Source: Gautieria morchelliformis (lineage: Eukaryota > Basidiomycota > Agaricomycetes > Gomphales > Gomphaceae). From it: DNA of 64,000 bases. Numbering within the stretch: position 1 is the stretch's first letter; the number at the start of each line of letters is the position of its first letter. Shown here one piece after another: positions 23,062 to 35,600 of this stretch. The stretch spans positions 186,001 to 250,000 of the forward strand of contig WHVA01000026.1 of assembly GCA_015179125.1 (NCBI GenBank), written 5' to 3'. The notes under the pieces are model-generated. The model did no database searches. It saw only the letters and a program-made list of their open reading frames with translations, and was not told where the DNA came from. The translations under genes were made by a program, and so were the position numbers.

Positions 23062-24370
23062 ATGACAAGTCCCGGATCCGTCACGGCTCCAAACGTCGCT
23101 GTTCATTTGTCTTACGAATCCAACAAACCGCCACCCCATCCTGGCCCCCAATGGACGAGGTTCGTGTGTCTTAGTGACACTCACAGCAAATGTTTTGCAG
23201 TGCCACCCGGAGACGTGTTGTTGCACTCAGGCGACCTTAGTTCCTTTGGCAGAGTAGGGCAATTGAAGGTTACCATGGACTGGATAAACGACCTGCCCCA
23301 TCCCATTAAAGTTGTGATCGCCGGCAATCATGATGCAAGCCTTCGCTTTTCCTCCTTATTTGTGCTTACTCTCTTCAGCTATCTCTTGACTCGAACTGGT
23401 ATGAAAACAATTGGCCAGCGTTTCATAGGCAGAAGGAGGTGAGGCTTGGTATGTTTGATGTAACACATATCTTCTATGCGACCATTGCAGAATGCGGAAA
23501 TTACGAAGAGTCTCATGATAGGTGATGAGGCGCGTCATAGCCACGTCATTTATCTGGAATACTCAAGCGTAGAAATACAAGCAAAGCATGGCGGTCGAAA
23601 ATGGAAAGTTTATGGGAGTCCGGTATGTCCTATAAGACTGCTACGGTAGGCTGTCCATCATCACAGGCACTAGGGTACTCCATGGTTTGGAGGTGAGTAA
23701 TCCGGGATCGAGATGCAAGAGTGATGACTATGCGATGGAAGGCTGGGCCTTTAACTATGAGCGCGGCCAAGAAGCTCAAAGTTGGTGTCTAACCCTGTCG
23801 TACATCACCGACGCTGACTGAGGGCAAAGAAATTCATCAGAAAATCCCCGCAGATACTGACATCCTGTGAGTGATGCCGGTTCGAAGGGGTAGTTTTCCT
23901 CACGAAACCGTCAGTCTGACACATGGGCCTCCCGTAAATGTCCTCGACACGGTGCATAATGGCACACACGCTGGCTGCATAGAAATGATGCGGCGACTTG
24001 AAGAAATACGTCCTACCTTGCATGTCTTCGGGCACATACACGAAGGTCAGGGCGTCATACCGTCTAGGCGTTGAACAGATCTTGATGCGTTTCGGCAAGA
24101 CCGAGGTGTCAAGGTGCACCCATGGTCCCCACCACAGTCAGAGTCAGGATTGACTGGAAGACACCAGACGATCTTTGTCAACGCCGCTAATATGCCATCT
24201 GGACGGAAGGCCGCTAAAGTGAAGAAGCAGGGCGTGCGTCTTTTTGTTGAAGTATATCTTGGTGACTCCCGACCCCATCAACTTGACAGGTAAACCCTGT
24301 AATTGGGGGCCCCGGTTTTCAACCTATCCTAGTCGACTTGTTTGACCCTGTGGACGGCGCCGATGTCTAG
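23062..24370 (+). CDS. Metallophosphoesterase, MPPED-like
   Basis: Nine short exons (23062-23334, 23379-23438, 23491-23622, 23674-23692, 23742-23780, 23830-23866, 23915-24046, 24080-24251, 24290-24370) close in phase to 314 residues. Calcineurin-like metal ligands appear in order: CLSDTHSK, LLHSGDLSSFG, VIAGNHD, LLTHGPPVNVLD and LHVFGHIHE. This matches the MPPED1/2 group of dinuclear metal phosphodiesterases; the natural substrate is not known. The first intron is GC-AG (GAT|GCAAGC) and one exon is only 19 nt. The introns at 24047-24079 and 24252-24289 would be just 33 and 38 bp; they are inferred because only they keep the family's FVNAANMP and ILVDLFDP segments in frame. Those two small introns are the weak point of the model. 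Confidence 0.85.
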
Positions 24371-24848
24371 TTCATAAACGTTGCTTGCATCTCAATTCGA
24401 GTCGCTTGTTCCTTCGATAATTTTGTGTATACTGTAATATTGGAAGGAATATATGCTGCCTGTATTTTAGAAGATCCTTTTTGTGCGCATGTGATTGTTC
24501 ATCGATGAACAATCACAGCGTGGATGATCGATGAACGTTCATCGATCATCCACTGCTCTGAAAGTGATCGTGGTTAGAGCTCCCTGCCAGTTCATGGTAG
24601 CTTTTATGTAAGTGTCGGTTTTTGGTCGATTAGACTTGCCTTTTTTGTCATGTCGCTGATCATGCGCAGGCCGTAGACTCGAACCCAGTCTTATATACTT
24701 AGGTCGTTTGTGTACTTTCGTGCAACGATTATACATAGTGCATAGGGCTCAAGTCTACGGGCCGTGTGCTCACTCACAAAGTCTCACGTGATGTTTCCCT
24801 CCAGGCTTCTCGGCCCACGGTCTCCGGAAGCCCAAACATAAATACAGG
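24371..24848. other. Intergenic region before ILV3
   Basis: It contains the twin palindrome at 24490-24553. The rest shows no coding sequence and probably carries the terminator of the phosphoesterase gene and the ILV3 promoter. Confidence 0.5.
24490..24553. repeat. Twin perfect palindromes
   Basis: Two perfect palindromes sit two bases apart: 28 bp at 24490-24517 and 34 bp at 24520-24553. Both contain the elements GTTCATC and GATGAAC arranged around ATCGAT, so they look related to each other. Each could form a loop-less cruciform. No flanking transposase or clear target-site duplication is seen. Confidence 0.9.
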
Positions 24849-27641
24849 ATGAGGAGAAAGGCTCTCGTACTTCTCTCATCACCGTCGAGAAGTAGCAAAG
24901 TCAAGCATGGCGCCTGGTGTTGTGGAAATGTGCTGTGGCTCCTTCATTACTTGTACATTGTCTTAACTTCAAGATCTTCTAGCTATTCTGTGCCTAAACC
25001 GCAGGCAACTTCTGGGGCCAATGTAAAGTTGAACAAGTTCTCGAGCAAGCTCACTCAGGACAAGGTCGGGCGATCTGTTATCAATGGGTTCTACGGGATG
25101 TGATACTCATTTACCATCAGGCTCGTGGCGGAGCGCAAGCGATGCGTATGACCACAACGCTCATGTTTCTTTCATACTGTCTCATTTATTTATTCAGTGT
25201 ATGCGGTGGGAATCACTGAGGAAGATATGAACAAGCCGCAGATTGGAATTGTCCCCATGTGGTGGGAAGGAAACCCTTGCAACAGCCACTTGCTTGATCT
25301 GGCACGAGAAGTAAAGGAAGGGTGTAACTCAGAGGGACTCGTCGGCTTAACATTCAACACCATAGGTCCGCATATCATCCTGTCCTATATTTTCCCATTT
25401 AATCCACAAATGTAGGTGTCAGGTACTGTAAAGCCAAAACCTCAAAGGATGCTTTCTACTGAATTTTCCTGAAAAGTGATGCTATAACCATGGGCACTGA
25501 TGGTAAACCATTATCCTGGTAACGTTTAACTGTGATTTATTTTACAAATTATAGGCATGCGTTATAGTTTGCCATCTAGAGACCTTATAGCCGACAGCAT
25601 TGAGTCGGTAAGTGTGTGCGCGTGGACGAATTTATGACAGGCTTTTGAAAGTCTTTAATTTTTTCAGGTAGTAATGGTAAGATGGCACTGTTTTCCAATC
25701 CTCTAGGCTTGTCTTATGTCATTGCAGGCACAATACTATGATGGGAATATCTCCATTCCCGGTTGCGACAAGAATAGTTTGTGGCATAGTTTCTTTTGAG
25801 GTTATTTCATTCATGATTCCCTCAAAGTGCCCGGCTGTGTCATGGCCGCAGCTCGACACAACCGTCCAACAATCATAGTTTACGGCGGCACGATCTCACC
25901 AGGCGTACGTCGTGTTGACTGCCCAGGCATGGGATTCAAGAAAGGGGAAATGGTCAACATCGGGGATGCGTTCGAATCTTATGGTTGGCGCCTTTAAATG
26001 CACTTCCATGCAGAATAAGTAATTAGGAGCTCATAGGTGCCTATTTGACCGGTTCCATCTCTGATGAGCAGAGATTCGACGTTGTTCGTCACGCCTGCCC
26101 AGGCCCCGGAGCGTGTGGTGGGATGTATACGCAAGTATCGTCATTTCCATTGTCACTCCCAAGTTCTCAACGAGTTGCAGTGCAAATACAATGAGCTCTT
26201 GCCTTGAAGTGCTCGGAATGTCGCTCCCTTACTCTGCGTCAATTCCTGCAACATGGCCTGGTGAGTCATGTGACCGAGCGGAACGTATTGACTAATTTTC
26301 TCTGTCGATGTCCAGAGAAAAAACAAGAGTGCGTTCGGGCAGCTGCTTACATGAAGAATCTACTTGCTAAGGACATCAAGCCGCGGTTAGAAAGATTCGT
26401 TTTTGGGATGTACTCTTTCGTGCTGATGTTCTCAAACAGTGATATCCTCACTCGTAAGGCCTTTGAGAACGCGATCACTATTGCGAATATCACTGGGGGC
26501 TCCACGAACGCTGTTCTGCACTTGCTGGCGATGGCCCGTGCTGCAGACGTACCCCTAAACATTGATGACTTCCAGACAATTGCCGACCGAACACCTTTCC
26601 TGTGTGACCTTCGTCCTTCAGGACGGTACCTTATGGAAGACTTACATAAAGTCGGGGGAATCCCAGCGCTGCTTAAATATCTGTTGAACTATTCGTCTCT
26701 GATCGATGGAGACCAGATGACCGTCACTGGCAAGACCCTGGCTGAGAATCTCCAAAATGTGCAGGAGTTAGAGTTCACGAATCAAGACGTTGTTCGTCCT
26801 TTGGAGAACCCAATCAAACCGACTGGCCATCTTACTATCCTGAGAGGAAATCTTGCTCCATCAACGGCGGTAGCTAAACTGACTGGAAAGGAAGGTTTGA
26901 GGTTTGAGGTCAGTACACGTCTTCGTGTCCACCGGTCTTAAAACGTCTACTTATCTCGTTGATAAAGGGTGTCGCAAAATGTTTTGATGTGTAGGTTTCA
27001 ACACTCTGCGTGCTACCATTTTCCCTCATGTGTAACAGCGTCGACGATTTCTATCCGGCTCTCGAAAGGGGTGATATCAAGCCAGGTACCGTCGTCGTTT
27101 TCCGCTACCAGGGTCCTAAGGGTGCTCCAGGCATGCCGGAGATGCTCGGTGGGTTAAACTTAAACCCTGGTCTGCTCTTGCTGAGCTATGTCGCCTCGTT
27201 TGTAGGTCCCACAGGAGCCATCATGGGTGCTGGCCTGGGAACAAGTGTTGCATTGATTACCGACGGGAGATTCAGTGGGGCATCGCGGGGCTTCATCATC
27301 GGTCACGTTAGTATTTATTTATTTTTCTGACGCTTGTGTGACGACGAGTTTGTTCCAGGTTACGCCGGAAGCGCAAGTCGGTGGTCCCATCGCACTTGTC
27401 AAGGACGGGGATGGGATAGTTATTGATGCAAAGACCAGGGATATACGATGGCTTGTTGATGACGCCGAACAGACGGCGCGCCGGAAGGAGTGGGAAGTTT
27501 CGGGGAAGAAAGCGTTGAAAGAAAAGCGAGGAGTGCTTTTCCGCTATGCGCGTGACGTGGCTGTGAGTGCATTGTTCATGGGTATTGTGTGATTGCTGAC
27601 GTGTATCAAAGCCTGCGAGTGAGGGAGCGTACACCGATTAA
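24849..27641 (+). CDS. ILV3: Dihydroxy-acid dehydratase, mitochondrial
   Basis: Eighteen exons close in phase to 629 residues: 24849-25064, 25121-25145, 25198-25365, 25416-25422, 25477-25502, 25555-25607, 25668-25676, 25728-25776, 25828-25983, 26037-26130, 26181-26260, 26316-26385, 26440-26908, 26968-26990, 27039-27148, 27206-27306, 27359-27562, 27612-27641. The enzyme converts 2,3-dihydroxy-isovalerate and -methylvalerate to the 2-oxo acids of valine, leucine and isoleucine synthesis. Fe-S ligands and active-site motifs are present: [55 protein letters not shown] and TDGRFSGAS. The first 60 or so residues are basic, fitting a mitochondrial presequence. Exons of 7 nt and 9 nt and a GC-AG intron at 26131-26180 are notable. 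The presequence could hide another intron. Confidence 0.95.
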
Positions 27642-27989
27642 AGAGTCCTGACTTTTGCGATGATGTTGTCACTTTCCTTGTAAATGGAATGTGGGTGTAC
27701 AGTAAGCATTTAGCATGAACCAGACAGAAGCATATATTGTTGCACGAAGGTGATAAGTATGAAAAAACTATTTCTCGTAAACAGCCTCCACTCAGACACT
27801 GGGAGACCCAGAGCCGGAAATGCATGAGATACTACATGTCTTAGCTATTTGACCACCTGACAGAGTTATTCGAATATCAAATATAAAGACGTTTTACGGT
27901 GGCCCTTTCGCCTGACTCTGTCGCTTGTGCAACCTGGTGGAGGTCCTTAGCCCGCGTCATCGTTCTGTAAAGATATTGGCCTTGAATTC
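27642..27989. other. Convergent intergenic region
   Basis: This lies between the stop codons of ILV3 and the small membrane-protein gene. Nothing beyond presumed 3' ends is seen. Confidence 0.5.
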
Positions 27990-28745
27990 CTATACAAAAC
28001 AGATATGGGTTTGAGGATAATTATGGGCTGTGTTGTCAACATACTGGGGACGATTTGGCACTACCAATATACGGGTAGAGCGCTCTGCCGCGGACAAGTC
28101 TGCAAACTGATTACCTTGTCGCTCCGTCTCGTCCAGAACAGACGTAGGAGTGAGATCATTGTTACCAGGTGGACCTCCTGAAGCAGCAGTTGACGTGGAT
28201 GTCATATGGTGATGTGACAGGGCGTCTACATTCCAAGACGAGTCGTGAGCATGTGTTGATGGGCAGTATTGGTCGATGCAGTGCCCGCAGGTGCAGTATC
28301 TGGCGACGACGACTTTGGTCTCTTTCCAAACAAGAACGTCTGAGGCTTGTGCGACCCCTGCACAATGGCAGGGTCAGGAGGAAGAATGAAGGGTTTTGGC
28401 TTTGTTTCCTTGAGGACTCCCCGATCGCGGCGTCCGCAGCGACGACGTACAATGAGGAAGAGCGCCACAATCCAAACAAGGAGGACACATGTTCCCGATA
28501 GCACTCCAGCGACTACGGGGATATTCGACGTAGAACTAACCAGTAAACCGCAATGAGCGTCTATAAACGGTACTACCTAACGAGGAGTGAATGAAGACTT
28601 ACATGTGGTGCACCGAAGTCGGGGGAGTAACTGAAATTGATTATAACCAGGACGTACGTCAAAACAATGCCGTTAAGATTCGAAAACCGACGGAAACTAG
28701 TAGGAGAGGTATATGCCACTGACCTGTGACATCGTAGCTAGGCAT
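27990..28745 (-). CDS. Small single-pass membrane protein, unknown function
   Basis: Coding blocks on the minus strand give a short Ser/Thr-rich outer segment (VTPPTSVHHISTSN, spliced over two introns). A single hydrophobic helix follows (VVAGVLSGTCVLLVWIVALF), then a basic stop-transfer RRRCGRR and a Pro/Ser-rich tail ending near PQTHICFV. The frame changes between about 28225 and 28205, so an unplaced intron or a one-base error exists there. The start at 28745 is provisional; an upstream exon (about 28790-28830) may exist. No family is recognised. Its layout resembles the larger glycoprotein at 43065-44983. Confidence 0.5.
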
Positions 28746-29250
28746 GCTCAGGCTGTTGGATACACCACCCCCTGAGGATATTAAACAGCACGGCTGACGG
28801 AGCAAGCTTTACCAAGTGAAGATGGGGTCAAGCTTGAAAGACCGCGGCCAGCTGTACTGTACTCATGACGTCACAAGCAAGTGAGTGGTTCAGCAAGTGG
28901 TACCGGTTCAGTATGTGGAGCAGCAAGTACGGTACGTCGATTTACGGGGTGCGCATATATATGTATAATCGGCATCCACAACAAATCATCCGGAAAGCAG
29001 CCCTTCATATGCTGCGGTGGCACCCTAGCACAACTCTTGACGGTTTGAGGACTCAATCATTTACAAATGTCATACGGAATGCCAGTTGGATATATATATA
29101 TAAACGTACACGCAGCAGTCTATTTAGTCGTTCCTACCTGTAACAGTCTAATATAGTAGTCGCTCTATGAATGTGTTTTTGGTTACCAAGCCAGATTTAT
29201 GAAGACCAAGAAAAGCACGTGGTTGCTATCCCACAAAGCACTGTGTAACC
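28746..29250. other. Intergenic region
   Basis: No supported gene is seen apart from a possible 5' exon of the membrane-protein gene near 28790-28830. A short TA repeat lies near 29090-29102. Confidence 0.4.
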
Positions 29251-31306
29251 TCAGCACTGTGGGAAGAGGCCAGCTTCTTGTCGTCTCTTGGTCATGGCTG
29301 GAAACGCAAATCAACAGAAAAGTAAGTGAGGCTATGCCAAGCACGTACCCGCAATGATTGCACTTCCCACACCACTGCCATCTTCAGCGTGATGTGTTAT
29401 TATGTTGCTGGGTGGCAAACTGAGACTGAGCATGCCATACAAACAGGAAGACAAAACATACCGTCCCTTTTCCCCGAAGATGTCCGTCAAGCCCTCATGC
29501 ACACGGTCTGGAAATTTGGGATATTTCTTTGAACCAGATATCAGCGAGGAGCAGATAACACTGCTGGCAGCGCGGGGCTCACATTGTACAAGGATCCATC
29601 AGCGCCGACTGAACAGCCTTCTTCAAGATAGCCCATCTTGCTGACGATGGCCGCGACTCCGCAGGCGCTGAGCCGTGCTGCACGTCTTCCGACAAGTCGT
29701 GCGAGTGCACGGAAGAACTGTCGCTCAGCCAGAGTCGTTTCGATGGCGAAAAAGTGGGTAAAGATGCCAATGATCATCAACAACTCATCAGTCGGATCGC
29801 TGTGTATATCAATGAGGACGTGCAGCGAGCCGGTGAAGTCATAAAATACCTTTCCATAAGAGACAGGAACGCGGTGTCGAAAGCATACGGCTTTTCTAGC
29901 TTATAAGTGTCTTGACCAAGGAAGAGTACACCCTCATCAATAAGTTCGCAGAGGACAAGCCTCAAAATTTCGCCGAGGTAACGGCCGGCAATGAGTTTCT
30001 AAACGAGATGAGTAGGATAAGCAAACCGATGAAAGAGCCTCGTACTTCGAAGGACTGTTCGCCAGGCTTATTAGACGTCTCATCAACAATGATATCGTAT
30101 TTCGTGCGTGGCAGATGCTCGTGCTCAAACGAGTCAAATGCACCCTGCAGAACCAAACAGTGTCAACCAGAACATACGGGTATTTAGGTAACTCTTCACA
30201 AACCCATTCGCAGTTGATAGCCATCTCGTGGTCGGGTGGGAGACCAAGATTCTTGATCTTGTCAATATTGCCAACCTTTTCCATGTATGCAGCATTGCAA
30301 CCGGTACCAAAAATGACACCGATCTTCGTACGTGGGTTGACATAGTGTGATGCAATAAGTGTTCCGGTTGTGTCGTTGATAAGTGCCGTCAGTTTCACAG
30401 GGATATTCTGTGCGAGGGAATGGTCCAGACATGGCAAATTAGACGGTGCAGTGGCCTACCTGCTTTGCAAGCGAGCACCGGAACATCTCAGCAACATCCT
30501 GACCCTCTGTGTTGGCAGCACCGAAGCCCTTGGTCCAGCGAATGAGCCTGCCGTGATCAATTCGTTCTTGCCTGGAATTCTGGAATGTTGACTTGTATAT
30601 GTGCCTTGGAGAACGTCTGACTCACTCAGTGGGGTACGAGAACTGACCCGCAAAATAAACATTGGGTCATTATGAAGGGTTAAATGAACGAACCGTGAAT
30701 CCCAGGGCTAGTTCTTGCCCTGGTTTTAACTTGCCAATCTCCTCCTCCAACTGGGTGGTGACGAACGTGGCTAATGATTCAGCGCAAAAGTCGAATAGCT
30801 TTTGGCCATCCTCTTGTTTTTGCTCTTCGGCGAGACGGTATTTGGCTTGGGTCAGCTCGAATTTGCCGTTGCCGGTGAGGCTCACGAGACAGACTCGTAA
30901 ATTTGTTCCGCCTGCCAGCCAGAGAATGATAGGGTCAATGGTGGTTACTCGGTAAAACATGGCCAGCTTACCAAGATCGACAGCTAGGAAGTCGCCTTGC
31001 TCACCACCGGTTGGCCATCCGAAGACATAAGTTGGAATCATAGGCTGTTACACCATCATATGTACAGAAAACGGATTGTGAGTGAGAGCATTGGGTACCC
31101 CTCAATCTGCTGCGCTGAATGAATATACTCACGACAACCTCCCCATACTTCTTCAAGCCCTTGTCAAGGGTCTCTTTGAACGCCTCTACAATCATTCTCA
31201 TCCTCTGAGGCGTCAGGGTAAAGCTACGTGCACTCTAGGTTTAAGTGATGTTGAAAAGGATATAACAGACGTACAGGCTCTCATATTTTCTCAAGTAATC
31301 CGTCAT
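29251..31306 (-). CDS. Hexokinase/glucokinase
   Basis: Thirteen exons close in phase to 453 residues: 31306-31275, 31202-31133, 31044-30972, 30911-30694, 30642-30626, 30571-30460, 30407-30204, 30144-30046, 29998-29850, 29799-29583, 29526-29462, 29407-29349, 29297-29251. The enzyme phosphorylates glucose at C6 with ATP. Landmarks are MIPTYVFGWPTGGEQG, LAVDLGGTNLRV (phosphate 1), FSYPTEQERIDHG (sugar binding), RWTKGFGA, LINDTTGTLIAS (catalytic Asp), GVIFGTGCNAAYME and HHAEDGSGVGSAIIAA (adenosine). At 453 residues it is a little shorter than most fungal hexokinases, with the shortfall at the N-terminus. The MIPT-V-GW-PTG segment looks closer to glucokinase-type enzymes, but I cannot settle that by eye. 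The 17-nt exon 5 encodes part of the sugar-binding signature. Confidence 0.94.
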
Positions 31307-32698
31307 GGTCCTGTTGCACATTCATCAACGAATTTCATACGACAGTCATCGGTATACCCTACTTCTTGGTGGCATGTGGCAGGTCCTCTCCATCGTTGGT
31401 TCTAGTGTGGTACGCCAAGGTCTGACCTGTGGCGAGCACGACAGAACCCGACCCGCGCCTCGAGCCAGGGCGAGAGCCTCGAGATCCCAGACTGGGACGC
31501 TCGACGCTCTCGACAGTTCTGTCTTGTACGTGTGCCATATTCGCCTGTGAGTGCGGTGGTTGTGTTCAGAAGCTAAAGAGTGAGCTTGTCGTGCGACCAG
31601 TTCGCGGCTTCAAATGTAAATTGCTCCCGCCATGCGGGGTACTTACCCCTAAGTACCGGCTCGCTGCTCATCCCGTCGCTCACACCACGATTTGAGTCAA
31701 TATCGATAGGCATTGGGTACCAATATATAGCTAATTGCAAGTTTATCTATTTGACGGTAGGGGAATTCGACTTTGGGAATGTCGCAGTTGTCTTGAAGGA
31801 TCTGGCCTGGAGTCGCATTGAAGTCAAGACTCTGATAACATTTCTTTCCTTAGAATTTCAACCATGGAGCGCTGGACGGCACGCCTGGTGGCAGAGGATT
31901 TGGCTGCAACGAGGGGGATACTTTAGCCTATCATCTCAATCTTTGAGAGGAGGGGCTACACTAAATGAAGCTTTCTGCCATTGGTCAGTTGATAACAAAC
32001 AGCCCTCATCCAAATGGCTTGTTCAAGCCAATCGGCGGAACGAAAGATACAAGCTAGAGCCTGTATACAATGTCATTTGGCTAAACCCTCCGGGCCCGGT
32101 GTATTGCAGCTGAAAGTAATAGCGATAATGGAATTCTTACTGTTAGGACCGAGGTTGGCCTTAGACTGAGTTGAGCAAGTACTCTGTGATGAGAAAGTTT
32201 GGATCAAAGTTCGTTCTATGCGGGTAGCCTAAATTGTAAGCAAGAAATATCACGTACCAGTTGTAGTACTGGCTAATTATGTAGACCGTCTGTCGGAACA
32301 GGCAGGCTATTTGGCATATCAATCAGGGCTTCCGAGTATGGGATAATTGGGGTTGGGACAAGGCTAGAGCGTTAAAGGCACCGCTGGGGTCATGGGCGAG
32401 CTGTAGTGAGACTTTGAGTCTTGGCAGTCCAGTACCATCATCGCATGTGGCGAAGACCAGGTGACTGAAGATACTGAAATGGAACTAGCTGCAACAACCC
32501 CACCCGCGAGAACTCAAGATGGAATAAAGTGAGCTGGGCAATGATTGGGGTTCTGGGCAATACAGTATGAGACGCCTCAAGATATTAGGCGTTCATCATT
32601 TGAAGAGCCGACAACCGAAAAGGGACGTCACATCCTCAAGCTTGAAGACCCGGCTTCATACCTTGCTCCTTATCTTGACGGTTTGCTAGCCGTCGACG
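31307..32698. other. Long intergenic region, no firm gene
   Basis: This lies between the divergent hexokinase and Mga2-like genes. A 177-codon frame at 31580-32113 has no domain and unusual composition, so it is not called. A CTCGAG-rich GC stretch sits near 31450-31520. Upstream exons of the Mga2-like gene could lie at 32545-32698, where a frame stays open. Confidence 0.45.
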
Positions 32699-35600
32699 AT
32701 GAGCTGTACGCTCTCCGTCTCTTCCAATCCTTGCCAGCGACCGGGTCGTTCTCGCTCATCCTCTGTCACCGAGTCCACGTCTCCAGAGTCGACATCTTCC
32801 GACTCTCACTCATCGTCTGATCCAGATACCCATATTTCCTCGCTTTCTTCCTGGCTGCAGACACCTAGTTTAAAGGCCTCGTTCGGCATGGACGTTGATG
32901 CTGCGTCTAGTCTGCACATGATGGATCTAGACTCGGAAATGCCGTTTGACGCTGTTATTCACGATCCCCAGGCTCTCCATGCCTTGCAAGGTGGTAACTA
33001 CAATTTCGACGATATAATTCTTAGCCAAACCCCCGTAAGCACCAAGTCCGACATGCTGATGCTGGAAGAAATCATTAAGGACGGAGCGTTCGAGTGTGTA
33101 TCAACAGTCATATCTATGTCGTTTATACTGATATCCACGTATAGCCCTGTCCCTCCTACTATCCCACCTTTCATCTCATATCCTACATTTTTGCCTGCAT
33201 CTCGAGATTATCCTGTTCCTTCGTCTAGCCCTGCCCTCCGGGAATCGCAGCTTCCATCGCACCCGTCTGCGGGTTGTATCGACCCCTCCTCCACTCACGC
33301 ACCCTTCCATCCCCACTTACCTACTGTTGAACCTTCATCTACGTCTGAAAACGTGTTTCCTACGGTCAAGGGGGAGGCTGCGGGTGTGATTACACCTCCC
33401 CCCAAGGCGAGATCTACGGAGTCCGTAGAAAACACACATCTGGAACATGAAACTTTTGCGGATTCATATCCATTTCTGTCTCATGACCTCCCTCCGGTTT
33501 CCTCAAAAGTTGTGTATCCGCCGAAAGATGCATATTTTGAGTACGTCGGTCCCATTGGATATCCTTACGACGTTCCTGATCAGCTTTCAGTCTTCCCATA
33601 TTTTTCCCTAGCGTTCCTATGTCAGGGACTAAGTCCCGTGTCGAGACTCAGATTAAGTTGGGGTTCGAGCTTGGTATTCCTGTGTCGTGTTCATCCTCGA
33701 CATTGCCGAATCCTTCTTCGCTCCGACGTTCGCATTGTAGTGCCTCGTCACGACCGTCCTCATCGTCTTCTGGTAGGTCAAATTCTCCCGGAAGGTCATC
33801 ATCTCTTGGCTTGAACGATGTTACGCTTGCGGCGGATGACACACCTCCAGTCACATATGATAGAGTCGGAACCTACAAATTCTTGCGACTCCCTCAGGGG
33901 ACAGTCACCAAGCGTCGATCAGCTAATTCTCCAGGTGCAAAGCGTGAACCGAAAGCATGCGGTGCGCAATCCCGTCACTTCGCTTCCGAGCGTCCGTGCT
34001 CACAAATGAGGCACAGATGCGGACCCAGAAGAGATCTTGCAGATGACTGCTGACGTGGTGTGTTGCTCACCACCGAATACATCTGTGCAAAGCTGTACTA
34101 GTTGTCAGAGTCGCGAGGTTCGGTAATTCGATATTCGTCTCATGCCATGCTTACACGTCGCACTTAGGCTAAACGCACCGCTCGCAAGGTCGCAGCTCGT
34201 GTGCGGCCACCTCCGAGTGCACGTCCCAAGCCGAAGTCCAAAGGTACTGGTAAGAAGTCGACTAAAAGGGCGAAAGATCAGGAACCCGAAACAGCAGACT
34301 TGGATGAGGAGGAAGTGGACGTTGATGAACCAAATGTTGATGGAAGCATTCTGCAGTTCAACTGCGTAGATATCATTAGCTTTTCGGACGGCGCCGTCAT
34401 ATTACCCTTGCGGATCACATGCTATTGTCGTCATCACAAGGAGAAGATTGGGTTTAAGTGAGTGACTCTCTCTGTGCATAGTTTTGTGTGCATGGCGTGG
34501 TCATCATCCGTCCGACTACCTGCATTCTGATTGATTAACCCACTACAGTATTGTTTTTACTCTCCGAGACCACATGGGACGGATAGTTGGCAAAGGGACT
34601 ACTCCACCTATCCTAATTACAGACGACCACAAATCAACCAACGCTGTGTCCAAGTTACCTCCTATACACCCTCTCCGGCAAGCGCCAACTCCATCTACCC
34701 AACCTTTAATCGCGGCTTCTTCCACAAGTCGTTTGGACGACACACACCCTAGTAGCCCTCATGATAGGGCAGGCGGTGCCCCGACTAAACGACACGACGA
34801 AGATGCGGGTGTAAAGAAGCGACGTCCCAAGCCGTATGACGGACGTCCAGTGAATCGCACTATAGGTGTTGGTCCTGGTATTGGGGGCAGGCAGGGTGTC
34901 GTTCTGGCGTTGCATCCGGCACACGCTCGATTACAGGCGACACTGCAATCTGCTGTACATACCGGCGTCGTATCTCCAGGTCCGTCGACTGACAGTGGCG
35001 CCTCGCCGCCATCGCTGCCGGAGTCGTCACCTGTAACACGGTCTCCAACGCCTTCGTGCCATGAAGCGTTATTAGCCTCTCCTTCATCTATGAAACGCAT
35101 GCTTGTTCAGAAAGGTGACCCGTCAATGTCTACGCCAGGTGGGGGCACTCCTGCATCACAGTCCCCTTCTCCGAGGCTCGCGTTTCAGTCAACAGTCGCG
35201 TCCTCATCATCATCTCTGTCATCTATATCCCAAGACGTTCATTCCCCACACCATACCCAGGCGCTCTCCAATCTACATTCATCCGCCCAGCAGCAGCAGC
35301 GGATCTTTGATTCGAGCTCATTCCCGATTTATCCTTCTCTTCCGTTCACATCCGAACCCCTTCCGCCACCAAAGATCCACCGTCTAATCCCGTCTTCAGG
35401 ACCCACAACAGGGGGCATCGAGATCACTGTTTTGGGGTCGAATTTTCATTCATCCTTGCCTCTGGAGTGTGTATTTGGTGGTGCTGTCGCTAGCTCAACG
35501 CACCGCTGGAGTGATAACACGCTGGTTTGTGTACTTCCGCCGCGCGCGACCCCAGGCGTTGTTAGCGTCGACTTCATGAGCATTAAGCAGGAAGGTGGAC

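Noticed and set aside
26981-27038. Apparent in-frame stop after the FDV codons in ILV3
   Set aside because: It lies inside a normal 48-bp GT-AG intron; splicing restores the frame.
31580-32113. 177-codon frame between hexokinase and the Mga2-like gene
   Set aside because: No domain, no start context, no splice signals and odd composition; likely chance.
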